Of a DNA stretch of 10,123 bases, positions 1 to 7,079 are shown one piece after another. The position numbers and the translations under genes were made by a program. The stretch comes from Yoonia sp. Its GTDB lineage: Bacteria; Pseudomonadota; Alphaproteobacteria; Rhodobacterales; Rhodobacteraceae. The stretch lies in NCBI GenBank assembly GCA_028822885.1, contig JAPKCP010000109.1, positions 1-10,123 on the forward strand. Direction: 5' to 3'. The notes below the pieces were generated by a model, which worked only from the letters and a program-made list of their open reading frames with translations, was not told the origin of the DNA and made no database searches. Numbering within the stretch: the first letter of the stretch is position 1; each line of letters starts with the position of its first letter.

Positions 1-122
1 TCAATTTTAGCAAAGCTGCTGGTCTGATTTGATAAGCCTCTGCAGAGACTTTATTGTGTGAATGGGGGCAAAATCTGACGAGGCAAATCTTTTATGTGTA
101 AAATTTGGCCAGACGGGTCATT
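1..122. other. Non-coding flank downstream of the last cluster gene
   Basis: This short stretch follows the stop codon of the leftmost minus-strand gene. It holds a 10-base palindrome (CTCTGCAGAG, 38-47), which has no room for a good hairpin loop, and a weak four-base-stem repeat (AGCA/TGCT) near 9-20. Neither is followed by a convincing T tract on the minus strand, so I cannot call a terminator. No open frame of note and no RNA gene was recognised. Whether the cluster continues to the left of the window cannot be told. Confidence 0.5.
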
Positions 123-899
123 TTAGAGCGCAGATCTACTCCACAGACCGTGTAATTGTGCCATGTTCTGAGACGCGTAACACAAAATAGCAGCTTCTGA
201 CGGACCCTTCAGGATCGCGACTGATCCGGCGTCGCCTAGCGCATCGTTGAGGCAAATAAATCCTGATTCGCCTGCAAGTTGGTCCACAGAGCCAGAGAAA
301 TCAGCCCATTTCACCGCAATTGCGGCTTTGAGCACCGCAAGCGTTGCGCCATCACCGCCAGTTTTATTGTCCGTATCGTCATTCAATACGACCCATGCCG
401 TAACAAGATCACCACAGGCCCGCGCAAAAGCGATCATCGGCGTTGGTGGCTGTGGATGAAGGTCGACGTCCCAATGATCGGCAAGGCTTTGTGCGGATAG
501 GCCTTCATCAGACTGCCCACCCATCGCATCAGGATCGTCGCTGACGACCGTCATTTGTCCAGCAGTAGCAGCGAATTGGCCAATAATGTCGAACAATCCC
601 TCGATCACCTCCGGCTCATCGCGTGAAACTACTTTGCCAAGAACCCCCATGACGCCTTTGATATCCTTGGATGCTTTTACCAAACCGCGCAAACGCCGCC
701 CGCCTGCAACTAGTGAAATCTCAGATTCACTCATCTGGAAGGTCAGCTTGCGGGGCAAGACCGTCATGTCGATTTCAGTCAGGATTGCGGTCAAAACAGG
801 TGGTGTGACACCGTCGGACACAACCCGTAGGCCATTTTCAAAGCTCTCGTCCTCAGCTGCGAGAGCGGCTAGTTTCTGGGAAAGGGTCTGTTTATCCAT
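123..899 (-). CDS. Conserved-looking hypothetical protein, 258 aa, last gene of the GTPase cluster
   Basis: I do not recognise this family. The frame can be extended upstream to 992, but the added residues are Arg/Cys-rich and overlap the end of the previous gene. The ATG at 899 (MDKQTLSQ) gives a natural N-terminus, with a rather distant AGGA about 11 bases upstream; a GTG at 902 is also possible. The protein is soluble, with no signal peptide or membrane segment. Residues about 1-45 are acidic and helical. Residues 46-110 look like an alpha/beta unit (LTFQMSESEISLVAGGRRLRG followed by helices). An acidic, Pro-containing linker spans about 120-155, and a second alpha/beta region spans about 155-258. 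It lies 49 bases after the 120-residue protein gene and probably shares its transcript. Its position at the end of a GTPase/phosphorylation cluster suggests an accessory role, but no catalytic motif is visible, so no function is assigned. Confidence 0.72.
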   Translation of the reverse strand: MDKQTLSQKLAALAAEDESFENGLRVVSDGVTPPVLTAILTEIDMTVLPRKLTFQMSESEISLVAGGRRLRGLVKASKDIKGVMGVLGKVVSRDEPEVIEGLFDIIGQFAATAGQMTVVSDDPDAMGGQSDEGLSAQSLADHWDVDLHPQPPTPMIAFARACGDLVTAWVVLNDDTDNKTGGDGATLAVLKAAIAVKWADFSGSVDQLAGESGFICLNDALGDAGSVAILKGPSEAAILCYASQNMAQLHGLWSRSAL

Positions 900-948
900 C
901 ACAAAGGTGATCCTGCATCGTGTGACATGGGCGCAGAATGCGGGTCTG

Positions 949-1311
949 TCAGGACCCACTGCTGATTTTTTGAAGCGTCGGGCGCGCGGCATTTATGAAC
1001 GCTGAGACGTCAATGTCTGGCTGACAAACGCAGCACAACACATCGGCGGGTTCTCCGCTTGCACGTAAAAAGATGGTAAGTTGGTCGCGTGTCGCAATTA
1101 GGGCCGTATCGCTTTGACCTTCGCCGAAGTTCGGGCTCCCCGGCTTGCCAAGACTTTTCGCCGCATCAGCGCACAGTGCATTCAAGGCCTCGCGTTGCTG
1201 CGGGGCGTTCGTATTTGTGACCAAAACCATGTTCGTGGATAAATCCGCAAAAGCCAGCGTCTTGCACTGGGGAAACTGGCTAAACAGCGCATCCAAGTCT
1301 TCTGTCGCCAT
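949..1311 (-). CDS. Small protein, 120 aa, roadblock/LC7-like pattern (tentative)
   Basis: This short cytoplasmic protein has the order helix (1-13), strand (TLAFADLSTNMVLVT, 18-32), helix (QREALNALCADAAKSL, 39-54), a Gly/Ser-rich loop (55-67), strand (DTALIATRD, 68-76), strand (QLTIFLRA), strand (ADVLCCVCQ, 89-97) and a final helix (SAFINAARPTL, 103-113). This order and the use-of-self motif 'ADLSTNMVL' resemble the roadblock/LC7 (MglB-like) fold, whose members bind small GTPases and often act as their GTPase activators. That would fit a gene directly after three GTPase genes, but the match is by pattern only. A CCVC cluster in the last strand is unusual for a cytoplasmic protein. The start at 1311 is the first ATG; no strong ribosome-binding site precedes it. 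The 89-base gap to the upstream GTPase gene shows no clear promoter or terminator. Confidence 0.75.
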   Translation of the reverse strand: MATEDLDALFSQFPQCKTLAFADLSTNMVLVTNTNAPQQREALNALCADAAKSLGKPGSPNFGEGQSDTALIATRDQLTIFLRASGEPADVLCCVCQPDIDVSAFINAARPTLQKISSGS

Positions 1312-1400
1312 ATCTTGCGCACTCTATCTCATTACACCCATTTCTCTCTTTTATGATATTTGGACGCGCGGGGGAAGAGAGGGTTGCGATCACAGGTTGA

Positions 1401-2348
1401 TTAGGATGCAATCTGAGTCGTATTTGCCGAAATGTCCTTGTCTGTATTGACGATCGGGCGCGCCGAACTTGACCGCATTTTGTGGACAGAGCCTTGGGAT
1501 GACGCTGCACTGCGCGGGCTAACGCGACGCGGGACCACGGCTGATGCTTGTAAATCGCGGCCTTTGACAATTGGATCGGTCAGCAAAAGGACTGCCGGGG
1601 TAGCGTCCGCTGGTTTGGGGATAGTCGCACCTGACGCATATAACGCCTCAGTTGTGCCAGCGACTGCGGTCGTCAATTCTTGAACCATCTCAATGAGGTG
1701 ATCGGAAAACGCACCAGCGCCACTTGCATACCATTCATCAAAATCTTCGTCAGCATTCAGTGCGCGGAGCAATGCAATCGGGAAGATCGCGGCGAACTGA
1801 CCCTTTGTTTCATGCCTCACACGCGCCAAAACGCGCTGTTGGTCGCGTTCGGTCATCAGTTTGTCAAAACGAGTGATCAAAAGAATCGACCTACGACGCA
1901 CTGCTTCTGGGATTTGTGCCCAAAGCGCTGCTTCAGATTGGCGCCAAGCTTGGGTTGCGTGGGTACACCATAGCACAGCGTCAACTTCGCTCAACATTCT
2001 GTCAACAACATCCGTGGACATGTTCGGGTCTGAAATACCCGGAAAGTCGATCAAATCGCACACGTCAAGGATGTCGCTTTCAAAGAACAGGCGAATAACA
2101 CGGGTGTTTTCAACGCCAACTTCATCGAGGTGCGATAGGGAAATTAGGTCTTCAGTGCCATCAATATCAACACGGTATGGGGGCTGACTGCCCGCAGCCA
2201 TCCACACTGGGGGCAAACGCGTGGCCGTGACCTTTTCTGGCAAAGGGCGTGACCCCAGCAAAAGATTCGACAATGTACTCTTGCCAGCACTGAATTCACC
2301 CAAAAGCGCAATTCGTGGCTTACGGTTTAGTGAAGTGGAATAAGTCAA
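1401..2348 (-). CDS. Small P-loop GTPase, dynamin/TRAFAC-like, 315 aa, motifs intact
   Basis: This protein should bind and hydrolyse GTP. The P-loop is GEFSAGKST at residues 17-25, a threonine-bearing switch I candidate is TATRLPP (41-47), the G3 motif is DFPG (101-104) and the G4 position reads TRFD (159-162). The 'GEFSAGKST' form and DFPG are typical of dynamin-superfamily and related bacterial GTPases. The G domain occupies about 1-225. The rest (240-315) is Pro/Ser/Arg-rich and probably disordered, and there is no helical stalk of the sort seen in full dynamins. The start is TTG at 2348, supported by GGAGG nine bases upstream; it overlaps the TGA stop of the preceding dynamin-like gene as TTGA, so translation is probably coupled. 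The stretch around WCT...QSE.ALW (127-143) recurs in the degenerate GTPase at 4607-6118, marking the two as paralogues. Confidence 0.9.
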   Translation of the reverse strand: MTYSTSLNRKPRIALLGEFSAGKSTLSNLLLGSRPLPEKVTATRLPPVWMAAGSQPPYRVDIDGTEDLISLSHLDEVGVENTRVIRLFFESDILDVCDLIDFPGISDPNMSTDVVDRMLSEVDAVLWCTHATQAWRQSEAALWAQIPEAVRRRSILLITRFDKLMTERDQQRVLARVRHETKGQFAAIFPIALLRALNADEDFDEWYASGAGAFSDHLIEMVQELTTAVAGTTEALYASGATIPKPADATPAVLLLTDPIVKGRDLQASAVVPRRVSPRSAASSQGSVHKMRSSSARPIVNTDKDISANTTQIAS

Positions 2349-4444
2349 GCGGCAGCGCCTCCAGTTTTCAGGGGTTCAACGTCGTAGTCTTCATCACCAA
2401 TCGAAAGCTCCTCAAAGATGATGTCGAACAATTCTTCGCGCTCTTGTTGCGCTGTAATTCCAAACAAACCTTTCAGATCATCTGGGCCAACTTGCGACTT
2501 TTCTGCGACGTCAGTCAGGATTCCGCGCTGTTCAGCAAGAAAATCGGCCATATCGCCGAGGGCGGACTTGCGGATTTCATGAAGTTGACGGGTCTTGAGG
2601 TCCTCTATGATGGGAGCAGTTTCAGCCTCGATCAGTTCATAGAAATTGCTGGCAAAGGCGTGATATCCTTTGCGGCGCTGCCACCATCCCTTCCACCATG
2701 ATGTTTGCAGATCAAGTGCGATGGTTTGACCCAAAGACACTGGGGCCGGCACGCTAGGTGCGTCGGGTGGGGTGACACTAAAGTTTTTGACATCAACGGG
2801 GAACGCTGCACCGTATAACTCAGTCAAATCGGATGCTGCATCGCCAAAGGTGGCGTCACACATCGCGGTGAAATCTTTCTTCATGACCTGATAACCAGTG
2901 CGCAATAGAATACGCAGGCCATCGGGGCTATATTGCCAAAGCTTGTCTTCGCCCTGTGTCTCAAGGTGTTGAATAAGGCTTTTAACCGCACGATCCAGGA
3001 ACCTCTTATTCGACTGGTCAATTCGGCGACCAAATTTTGCGAAAACTTCGTCTAAACCATCATTAAGGGCTTGGATATGCTCGGCATCAATATTGTCGAG
3101 ATGACCAATGAGAGTAGCCTTATCCATGGTGTTGACGCTATTGCCCTTAAGCCGCATCGACACCATTGAGCTGGACGCGCGTAATCCCGCGACGTGGTTT
3201 TGCGCACTTTTGCGAATAGATGTTAGGCGTTCAAGGCCGGGACCTTCGGCAATTCGTGCAGCAATCGCATCGAACAAATGTGGCAAGCCTGAAAGTTGCC
3301 AGACCATTTCAAACGGGTCCATATCCGTTGCGCTATCGCCAATGATAGATTCGGCATAGTTGAATAAGGCATCAGCGCTATCGTCAACGATCTCAGACAG
3401 ATCACCGCCCAGCGCCATGTTGGCCCAATAGGCAGAGCCAAATAGTACTTTGGCTGCTTTTGGCCCGTTGTTATCAGCCAGTGTTTGCATGATTGACGCG
3501 CGAATCTCAGGGATTTGGCTCGCGGGATCGGACAATTCATCAACGCGGTTCACGAAAATCACAACTTGACGGCTTTTCACGTTTGAGATTAATCGGATTA
3601 AGCCCATGTCCATTGTGGAAAGTGCCTGATGTGCAGACAAAACAACAACACAAATCTGGCTATCGCGCAGGGCTTTGATCGTGATCTGTTCGCGCATCAT
3701 AAAGGTATCGTTCACGCCCGGAGTGTCACGGATGCACAGTGGCATTGGCAGGAATGGTGCGTCGAAATATAGGTCAGCGGATTTGGTGATATCCGCAAAA
3801 CGGCCTTGCTGTTCAGCCTGCGAAACCTCAGCAAAATCATCGCCTATGCAGACGTAGCGCTGCATAAGATCGTCGTCTACCTCAGCGTAGCTATGTTTTT
3901 GACCCAGCAACAATTCAAACTTGCGGCCCAGACGTTTGCGGGTCTTTTCGTACATTTGACTAATTTGTTCACGGATCTTTTCCATCTCTTCGTCGGCACC
4001 AGCGCGGTTGGCTAGCTCACCGATGCGGCCACCGTTTTCAACAAGGTGGTCCCATTCGTTTTTGTCAAAGAACTGGAAAGTTGCACGCGGCGCGCCAGCA
4101 GGCAAAGGTGTGTTCAGGTGCAGGGATGTAATCACTGATGTCCACGGGTTCACGTCCGCTGGCAACAGGCCCGGACGGCCTGCCATGGCGTTCACAAGCG
4201 ATGTCTTGCCAGCTTTAATCTGCCCGATCATGGTGATGTTAGGTTCAAAAGCGCGCAGTTGTTTGACCAGCTTTTGGGCCTTCTTCGCAGCCTCTGGGCC
4301 ACCGATCTTTTCGATATCGAGCAGGGTGTCTTCAAGCTCTCCCAACTCTTCTTGGAAAGCGTCAAGCTTGTTCAGGCCGATGTGCATGAATTCGGGCTGT
4401 GGCACTTGGGTCGTGGCACCTGGTTCTTTGGTCAACTTTTCCAT
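2345..4444 (-). CDS. Dynamin-like GTPase, 699 aa
   Basis: This is a large GTPase of the bacterial dynamin-like family, whose members bind membranes and remodel, tether or stabilise them in a GTP-dependent way. The N-terminal helical segment (21-66) precedes a P-loop GQIKAGKTS at 74-82. Switch I threonine is in PWTSVIT (100-106), G3 is RDTPGVND (239-246) and G4 is VNRVDE (298-303). A charged helical insertion (about 145-215) lies between G2 and G3. From about 400 on the protein is mostly helical, as expected of a stalk. A Trp/basic patch, SWWKGWWQRRKGY (582-594), is a plausible membrane-contact site. No signal peptide or transmembrane helix is evident, so it is presumably cytosolic and peripherally membrane-bound. 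The ATG at 4444 has AGGA 11 bases upstream. The gene follows a 162-base gap with a hairpin, and overlaps the next GTPase by four bases. Confidence 0.93.
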   Translation of the reverse strand: MEKLTKEPGATTQVPQPEFMHIGLNKLDAFQEELGELEDTLLDIEKIGGPEAAKKAQKLVKQLRAFEPNITMIGQIKAGKTSLVNAMAGRPGLLPADVNPWTSVITSLHLNTPLPAGAPRATFQFFDKNEWDHLVENGGRIGELANRAGADEEMEKIREQISQMYEKTRKRLGRKFELLLGQKHSYAEVDDDLMQRYVCIGDDFAEVSQAEQQGRFADITKSADLYFDAPFLPMPLCIRDTPGVNDTFMMREQITIKALRDSQICVVVLSAHQALSTMDMGLIRLISNVKSRQVVIFVNRVDELSDPASQIPEIRASIMQTLADNNGPKAAKVLFGSAYWANMALGGDLSEIVDDSADALFNYAESIIGDSATDMDPFEMVWQLSGLPHLFDAIAARIAEGPGLERLTSIRKSAQNHVAGLRASSSMVSMRLKGNSVNTMDKATLIGHLDNIDAEHIQALNDGLDEVFAKFGRRIDQSNKRFLDRAVKSLIQHLETQGEDKLWQYSPDGLRILLRTGYQVMKKDFTAMCDATFGDAASDLTELYGAAFPVDVKNFSVTPPDAPSVPAPVSLGQTIALDLQTSWWKGWWQRRKGYHAFASNFYELIEAETAPIIEDLKTRQLHEIRKSALGDMADFLAEQRGILTDVAEKSQVGPDDLKGLFGITAQQEREELFDIIFEELSIGDEDYDVEPLKTGGAAA
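2358..2362 (-). promoter_or_regulatory. Ribosome-binding site deciding a TTG start
   Basis: The minus strand reads GGAGG, nine bases before the TTG at 2348, inside the 3' end of the dynamin-like gene. The frame has no upstream ATG, so this site supports TTG initiation and a four-base stop/start overlap (TTGA) with translational coupling of the two GTPases. Confidence 0.75.
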
Positions 4445-4493
4445 GTCACGTTCTTTCCTGCCCGCATTCTACGGATCGTTCGCTCTGGTTTGG

Positions 4494-4507
4494 GGCCAAA
4501 TCTGGCC
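4494..4507. repeat. Short perfect inverted repeat in the leader of the dynamin-like gene
   Basis: GGCCA and TGGCC arms of five bases flank a four-base spacer (AATC), about 50 bases before the ATG at 4444. It could be a protein-binding site or a small mRNA hairpin for control of the downstream GTPase genes. An arm of five bases can arise by chance, and no promoter could be recognised beside it. Confidence 0.3.
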
Positions 4508-4587
4508 AGAAACCCTCAACTGATGCGTCTAAAGAAACAGTTTGTCGCGGCGGAAGTAAGGCGGAATTTTGCTTAAAAGATGAACGA

Positions 4588-4605
4588 AATCCGCAGTGGC
4601 GGATT
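4588..4605 (-). terminator. Hairpin just after the degenerate GTPase gene; weak terminator or processing site
   Basis: Seven-base arms AATCCGC/GCGGATT flank a four-base loop. On the minus strand the hairpin begins one base beyond the TAA stop (4607-4609) and is followed by TCGTTCATCTTTT, a diluted T tract. The position is exactly that of an intrinsic terminator, but the tract is poor. It may therefore only reduce read-through into the dynamin-like gene or protect the 3' end of the upstream message. Confidence 0.5.
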
Positions 4606-4606
4606 A

Positions 4607-6118
4607 TTATGCTGCCTGATTTTGACTGCTATGACGGCTAAGAGAAATTTCTGCCTCAAGGTCACGTTTTAGTTGAATAACAAGGCTTAACGCATCAAGT
4701 GCAGCATTATCGTTCTTCTCAATATGCATGAGTTGAACGAGTTCGGCGGCATCACGCGCGCGTATGCGGGACTTTTCAAGAACAGGATCGTTCTTAATGT
4801 TCAGGTCCTCAAGAAAATCGCTTAGCCACTGGATGCTATCCGCGGATGCATTCATCAAATCGGTGGGGGTAAGACCTTCAGCCGACGCGAGGTCTTGTGT
4901 GAGAATCCGACCCTGTTTTGTCAGATATGTGATCGCCTTATCGTAAGCATCGCAAGTTTCTGGGGTGGCGCGTGGCATGATCGCCGTCGTGCGTGCTTTT
5001 GGCATAAAACCCGGGCGCGCTTTTCTGGGCGCTGCAGTTTCTGAGGTTGGTGCAAGTTTAGGTACCGTGCGGGATTCAACCGCAACAAGCTTTGACTTAG
5101 CCTGTGGACGTGGTGCAATTCTGGCCTGTGCTTCTGTCATGTTCATTGGCTTAGCTGTCCTCATTTCAACAACCTTTGTTTGCTGGAGTGTTTGAGCAAC
5201 TGGCGCGGTTTCAACCGCTGCCTTTACTGCAGGCTTTACTGGTGCAACATCAGGCACCTTTGGCGTCAAATCACGTTTTTGCGCAGGATTAGTGGCTGCA
5301 TTTCGGTAGGTCTCAACCATTATTTCCGCCTGATCGACAGTGGATTGCAGGCTCATATCAACCTGACGCAAGATGGATAAAATCAGCGTTAAACCACCAC
5401 TTTTTTGCAATATCGGCTTATCGACAGTGCCATCAGGTTGGCGTGCGGAAATTGCTATGGGCGTCGCAATCTGCATTATTTTACTAAACTGATGGGCATG
5501 ATTGGCCCTGATTGTTTGTAACGTGTGTTCCAGATCACCACGGGCAAGGGCCATATCTGCATGGGTCAAAAGTAGAAATCCGTTGTCTTTGATCGTGTCA
5601 GGCATCGTGATCCACAAGGCCTGCTCAGATTGATCAAAAGATTCAGTACACCAGATAGCGATGTCAGTCCGTTTTGCAGCCCAATGCATCGCACGTTGCT
5701 GATCTTGCATGGTGGCAGGGGCGACGATTTCGAGAACGTTGATGCGGCCAAGGGCAGCCAAGGGCAAAGCCACCTCAACAAACATCGGTGCGGCGGCAGC
5801 GATCTCATATGGATCAGCGCCATCTAAAAGTTCACGGCGACCGTCTGTAAGTGTCAAAACAGCAGACGGTGTTTCACCTCGAACATATTGTGTCGTCGGC
5901 AGGCAAACTCCCTCTGGCATGACGGTGTCGTTCAAAAGCAGGTTCACCAGTGTGGATTTATCAGACTTTGGCAGACCCATTAATGTGACGCGAACGGGCT
6001 GTCGCAGACGGTTTAGCAATGCCTTAGCTGTTTCAGTCGTGCTGGCAGGGAGTTTCCCAGCCACCAGCGCCTGATTGAGAGCTTGATGAACTTGATCGGC
6101 GGCAGCCCGTACAGACAT
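4607..6118 (-). CDS. Degenerate GTPase-like protein with helical C-terminal domain, 503 aa
   Basis: Residues about 38-260 form a G-domain fold related to the GTPase at 1401-2348, but the nucleotide site is damaged. The P-loop reads GLPKSDKST (48-56), with Asp53 where the invariant Gly of GKS/T should be; codon GAT is one base from GGT. The G3 region reads LEIVAPATM (129-137) instead of DxxG, and G4 is reduced to THAD (185-188). Shared landmarks with the paralogue include WCT followed by QSEQALW (156-169). A Pro/Ala/Lys-rich linker spans about 275-385, and a helical domain with acidic and Leu-rich helices spans about 388-495. The protein may bind GTP poorly or not at all and act as the inactive half of a GTPase pair. 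The ATG at 6118 lies one base after the PP2C stop (TAATATG), with GGAGG eight bases upstream. Confidence 0.88.
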   Translation of the reverse strand: MSVRAAADQVHQALNQALVAGKLPASTTETAKALLNRLRQPVRVTLMGLPKSDKSTLVNLLLNDTVMPEGVCLPTTQYVRGETPSAVLTLTDGRRELLDGADPYEIAAAAPMFVEVALPLAALGRINVLEIVAPATMQDQQRAMHWAAKRTDIAIWCTESFDQSEQALWITMPDTIKDNGFLLLTHADMALARGDLEHTLQTIRANHAHQFSKIMQIATPIAISARQPDGTVDKPILQKSGGLTLILSILRQVDMSLQSTVDQAEIMVETYRNAATNPAQKRDLTPKVPDVAPVKPAVKAAVETAPVAQTLQQTKVVEMRTAKPMNMTEAQARIAPRPQAKSKLVAVESRTVPKLAPTSETAAPRKARPGFMPKARTTAIMPRATPETCDAYDKAITYLTKQGRILTQDLASAEGLTPTDLMNASADSIQWLSDFLEDLNIKNDPVLEKSRIRARDAAELVQLMHIEKNDNAALDALSLVIQLKRDLEAEISLSRHSSQNQAA

Positions 6119-6119
6119 A

Positions 6120-7079
6120 TTACTTTCCTCCAGATACCAGTTTTAACGCTGGTTCTTCTTGTTCTTCGTTAACCGCTGCAGATGCGGCAATCTTTTTTGG
6201 TCGGTCAATCCCATCAAGATGAACAACGCGGGTCGTAGTTGCAGAACTGTTGTTGACGAGGCCCGTTAGCTTTGTGCGCACCATCGGTTTGGTATGGTTC
6301 AGCTTGATAACGGCGAAGGACACATTGTCCTGATCGACATCAGCCAAACGTTCAATCGCTTCTAACAGATACCCTGCAATTTCGGCGCTTTTACGGCGGC
6401 GATACTTATGAAGGATCTTTTGGATTACTGCTTCGTCAAGGTACTGAAGCCCGTCAGATGAAACGACAACGATGTCGCCAATCTCAATTCCAAACGGTTC
6501 TGCAGGGCAGTCAGACTTTGCGATCCGGTCGCCCAAGATTACTGAGGTCAGACAGTTCCGATCAGGGTGGTTTTTGGCCACCTCGGCATCCAGTAGACCA
6601 GACTGCACCATAAAGTCGATCTGTGGTGCCATCGAATGGTCTTCGTTCAACTGACGCAACTTACCACGGCGCATGAGGTACAGTGGGCTATCGCCGACCG
6701 ACATCCAGAACATCCGGTTTTCGACCATAACAAGGGATACCAACGTGGCCCCCATGCCACGGGTCTGCGGATTCCCTTGAACGTATTCATGGACAATGGC
6801 GTTTGCGCCAGCCGCCGCGGAGGTCATCATCGAGGGGATGTCTTTTTCAAACTCATGAAAGTTTGCAGATTGAAACTTCAGTTCGCTAAAGACTTCTGTG
6901 ACAACGATTTTTGAAGCTACGTCACCGGCAGGATGACCACCCATACCGTCGGCAAGGACAACAACACCACTATCAGCTCCAAACGGAAAGTCAGTGGCGA
7001 TAGCGTCTTCTTGATAGTCACGACCGCCCTGACAAAGTGCTGATGCAACGTCGTATCGAGGTTCAGGCGATCGCCACAT
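6120..7079 (-). CDS. PP2C-type (PPM) serine/threonine protein phosphatase, 319 aa
   Basis: It removes phosphate from Ser/Thr residues of proteins, using two metal ions. Motifs in order: RDYQED (20-25), LADGMGGHPAGD (42-53), MGATLV (109-114), SVGDSPLYL (127-135), LTSVILG (177-183), SSDGL (207-211) and DQDNVS (249-254). The metal-binding acidic residues Glu24/Asp25, Asp44, Asp209 and Asp251 are all present, so it should be active. The usual GDSR is GDSP here. After the catalytic domain (ending near 261) there is a 58-residue, Thr/Lys/Glu-rich tail of unknown role. The start was placed at the ATG at 7079 because GAGGAG lies seven bases upstream and the protein then begins next to the PP2C core; a longer frame from 7166 adds an unlikely Arg-rich lead. 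It overlaps the FHA gene by 17 bases, so the two are probably made together. It is cytoplasmic, and probable substrates are the neighbouring proteins. Confidence 0.93.
   Translation of the reverse strand: MWRSPEPRYDVASALCQGGRDYQEDAIATDFPFGADSGVVVLADGMGGHPAGDVASKIVVTEVFSELKFQSANFHEFEKDIPSMMTSAAAGANAIVHEYVQGNPQTRGMGATLVSLVMVENRMFWMSVGDSPLYLMRRGKLRQLNEDHSMAPQIDFMVQSGLLDAEVAKNHPDRNCLTSVILGDRIAKSDCPAEPFGIEIGDIVVVSSDGLQYLDEAVIQKILHKYRRRKSAEIAGYLLEAIERLADVDQDNVSFAVIKLNHTKPMVRTKLTGLVNNSSATTTRVVHLDGIDRPKKIAASAAVNEEQEEPALKLVSGGK

Noticed and set aside
38..47. Palindrome CTCTGCAGAG as a terminator
   Set aside because: The dyad has no loop and no following T tract on the minus strand.
900..992. Upstream extension of the 258-aa protein
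   Set aside because: It overlaps the 120-aa gene and adds an unlikely Arg/Cys-rich lead.
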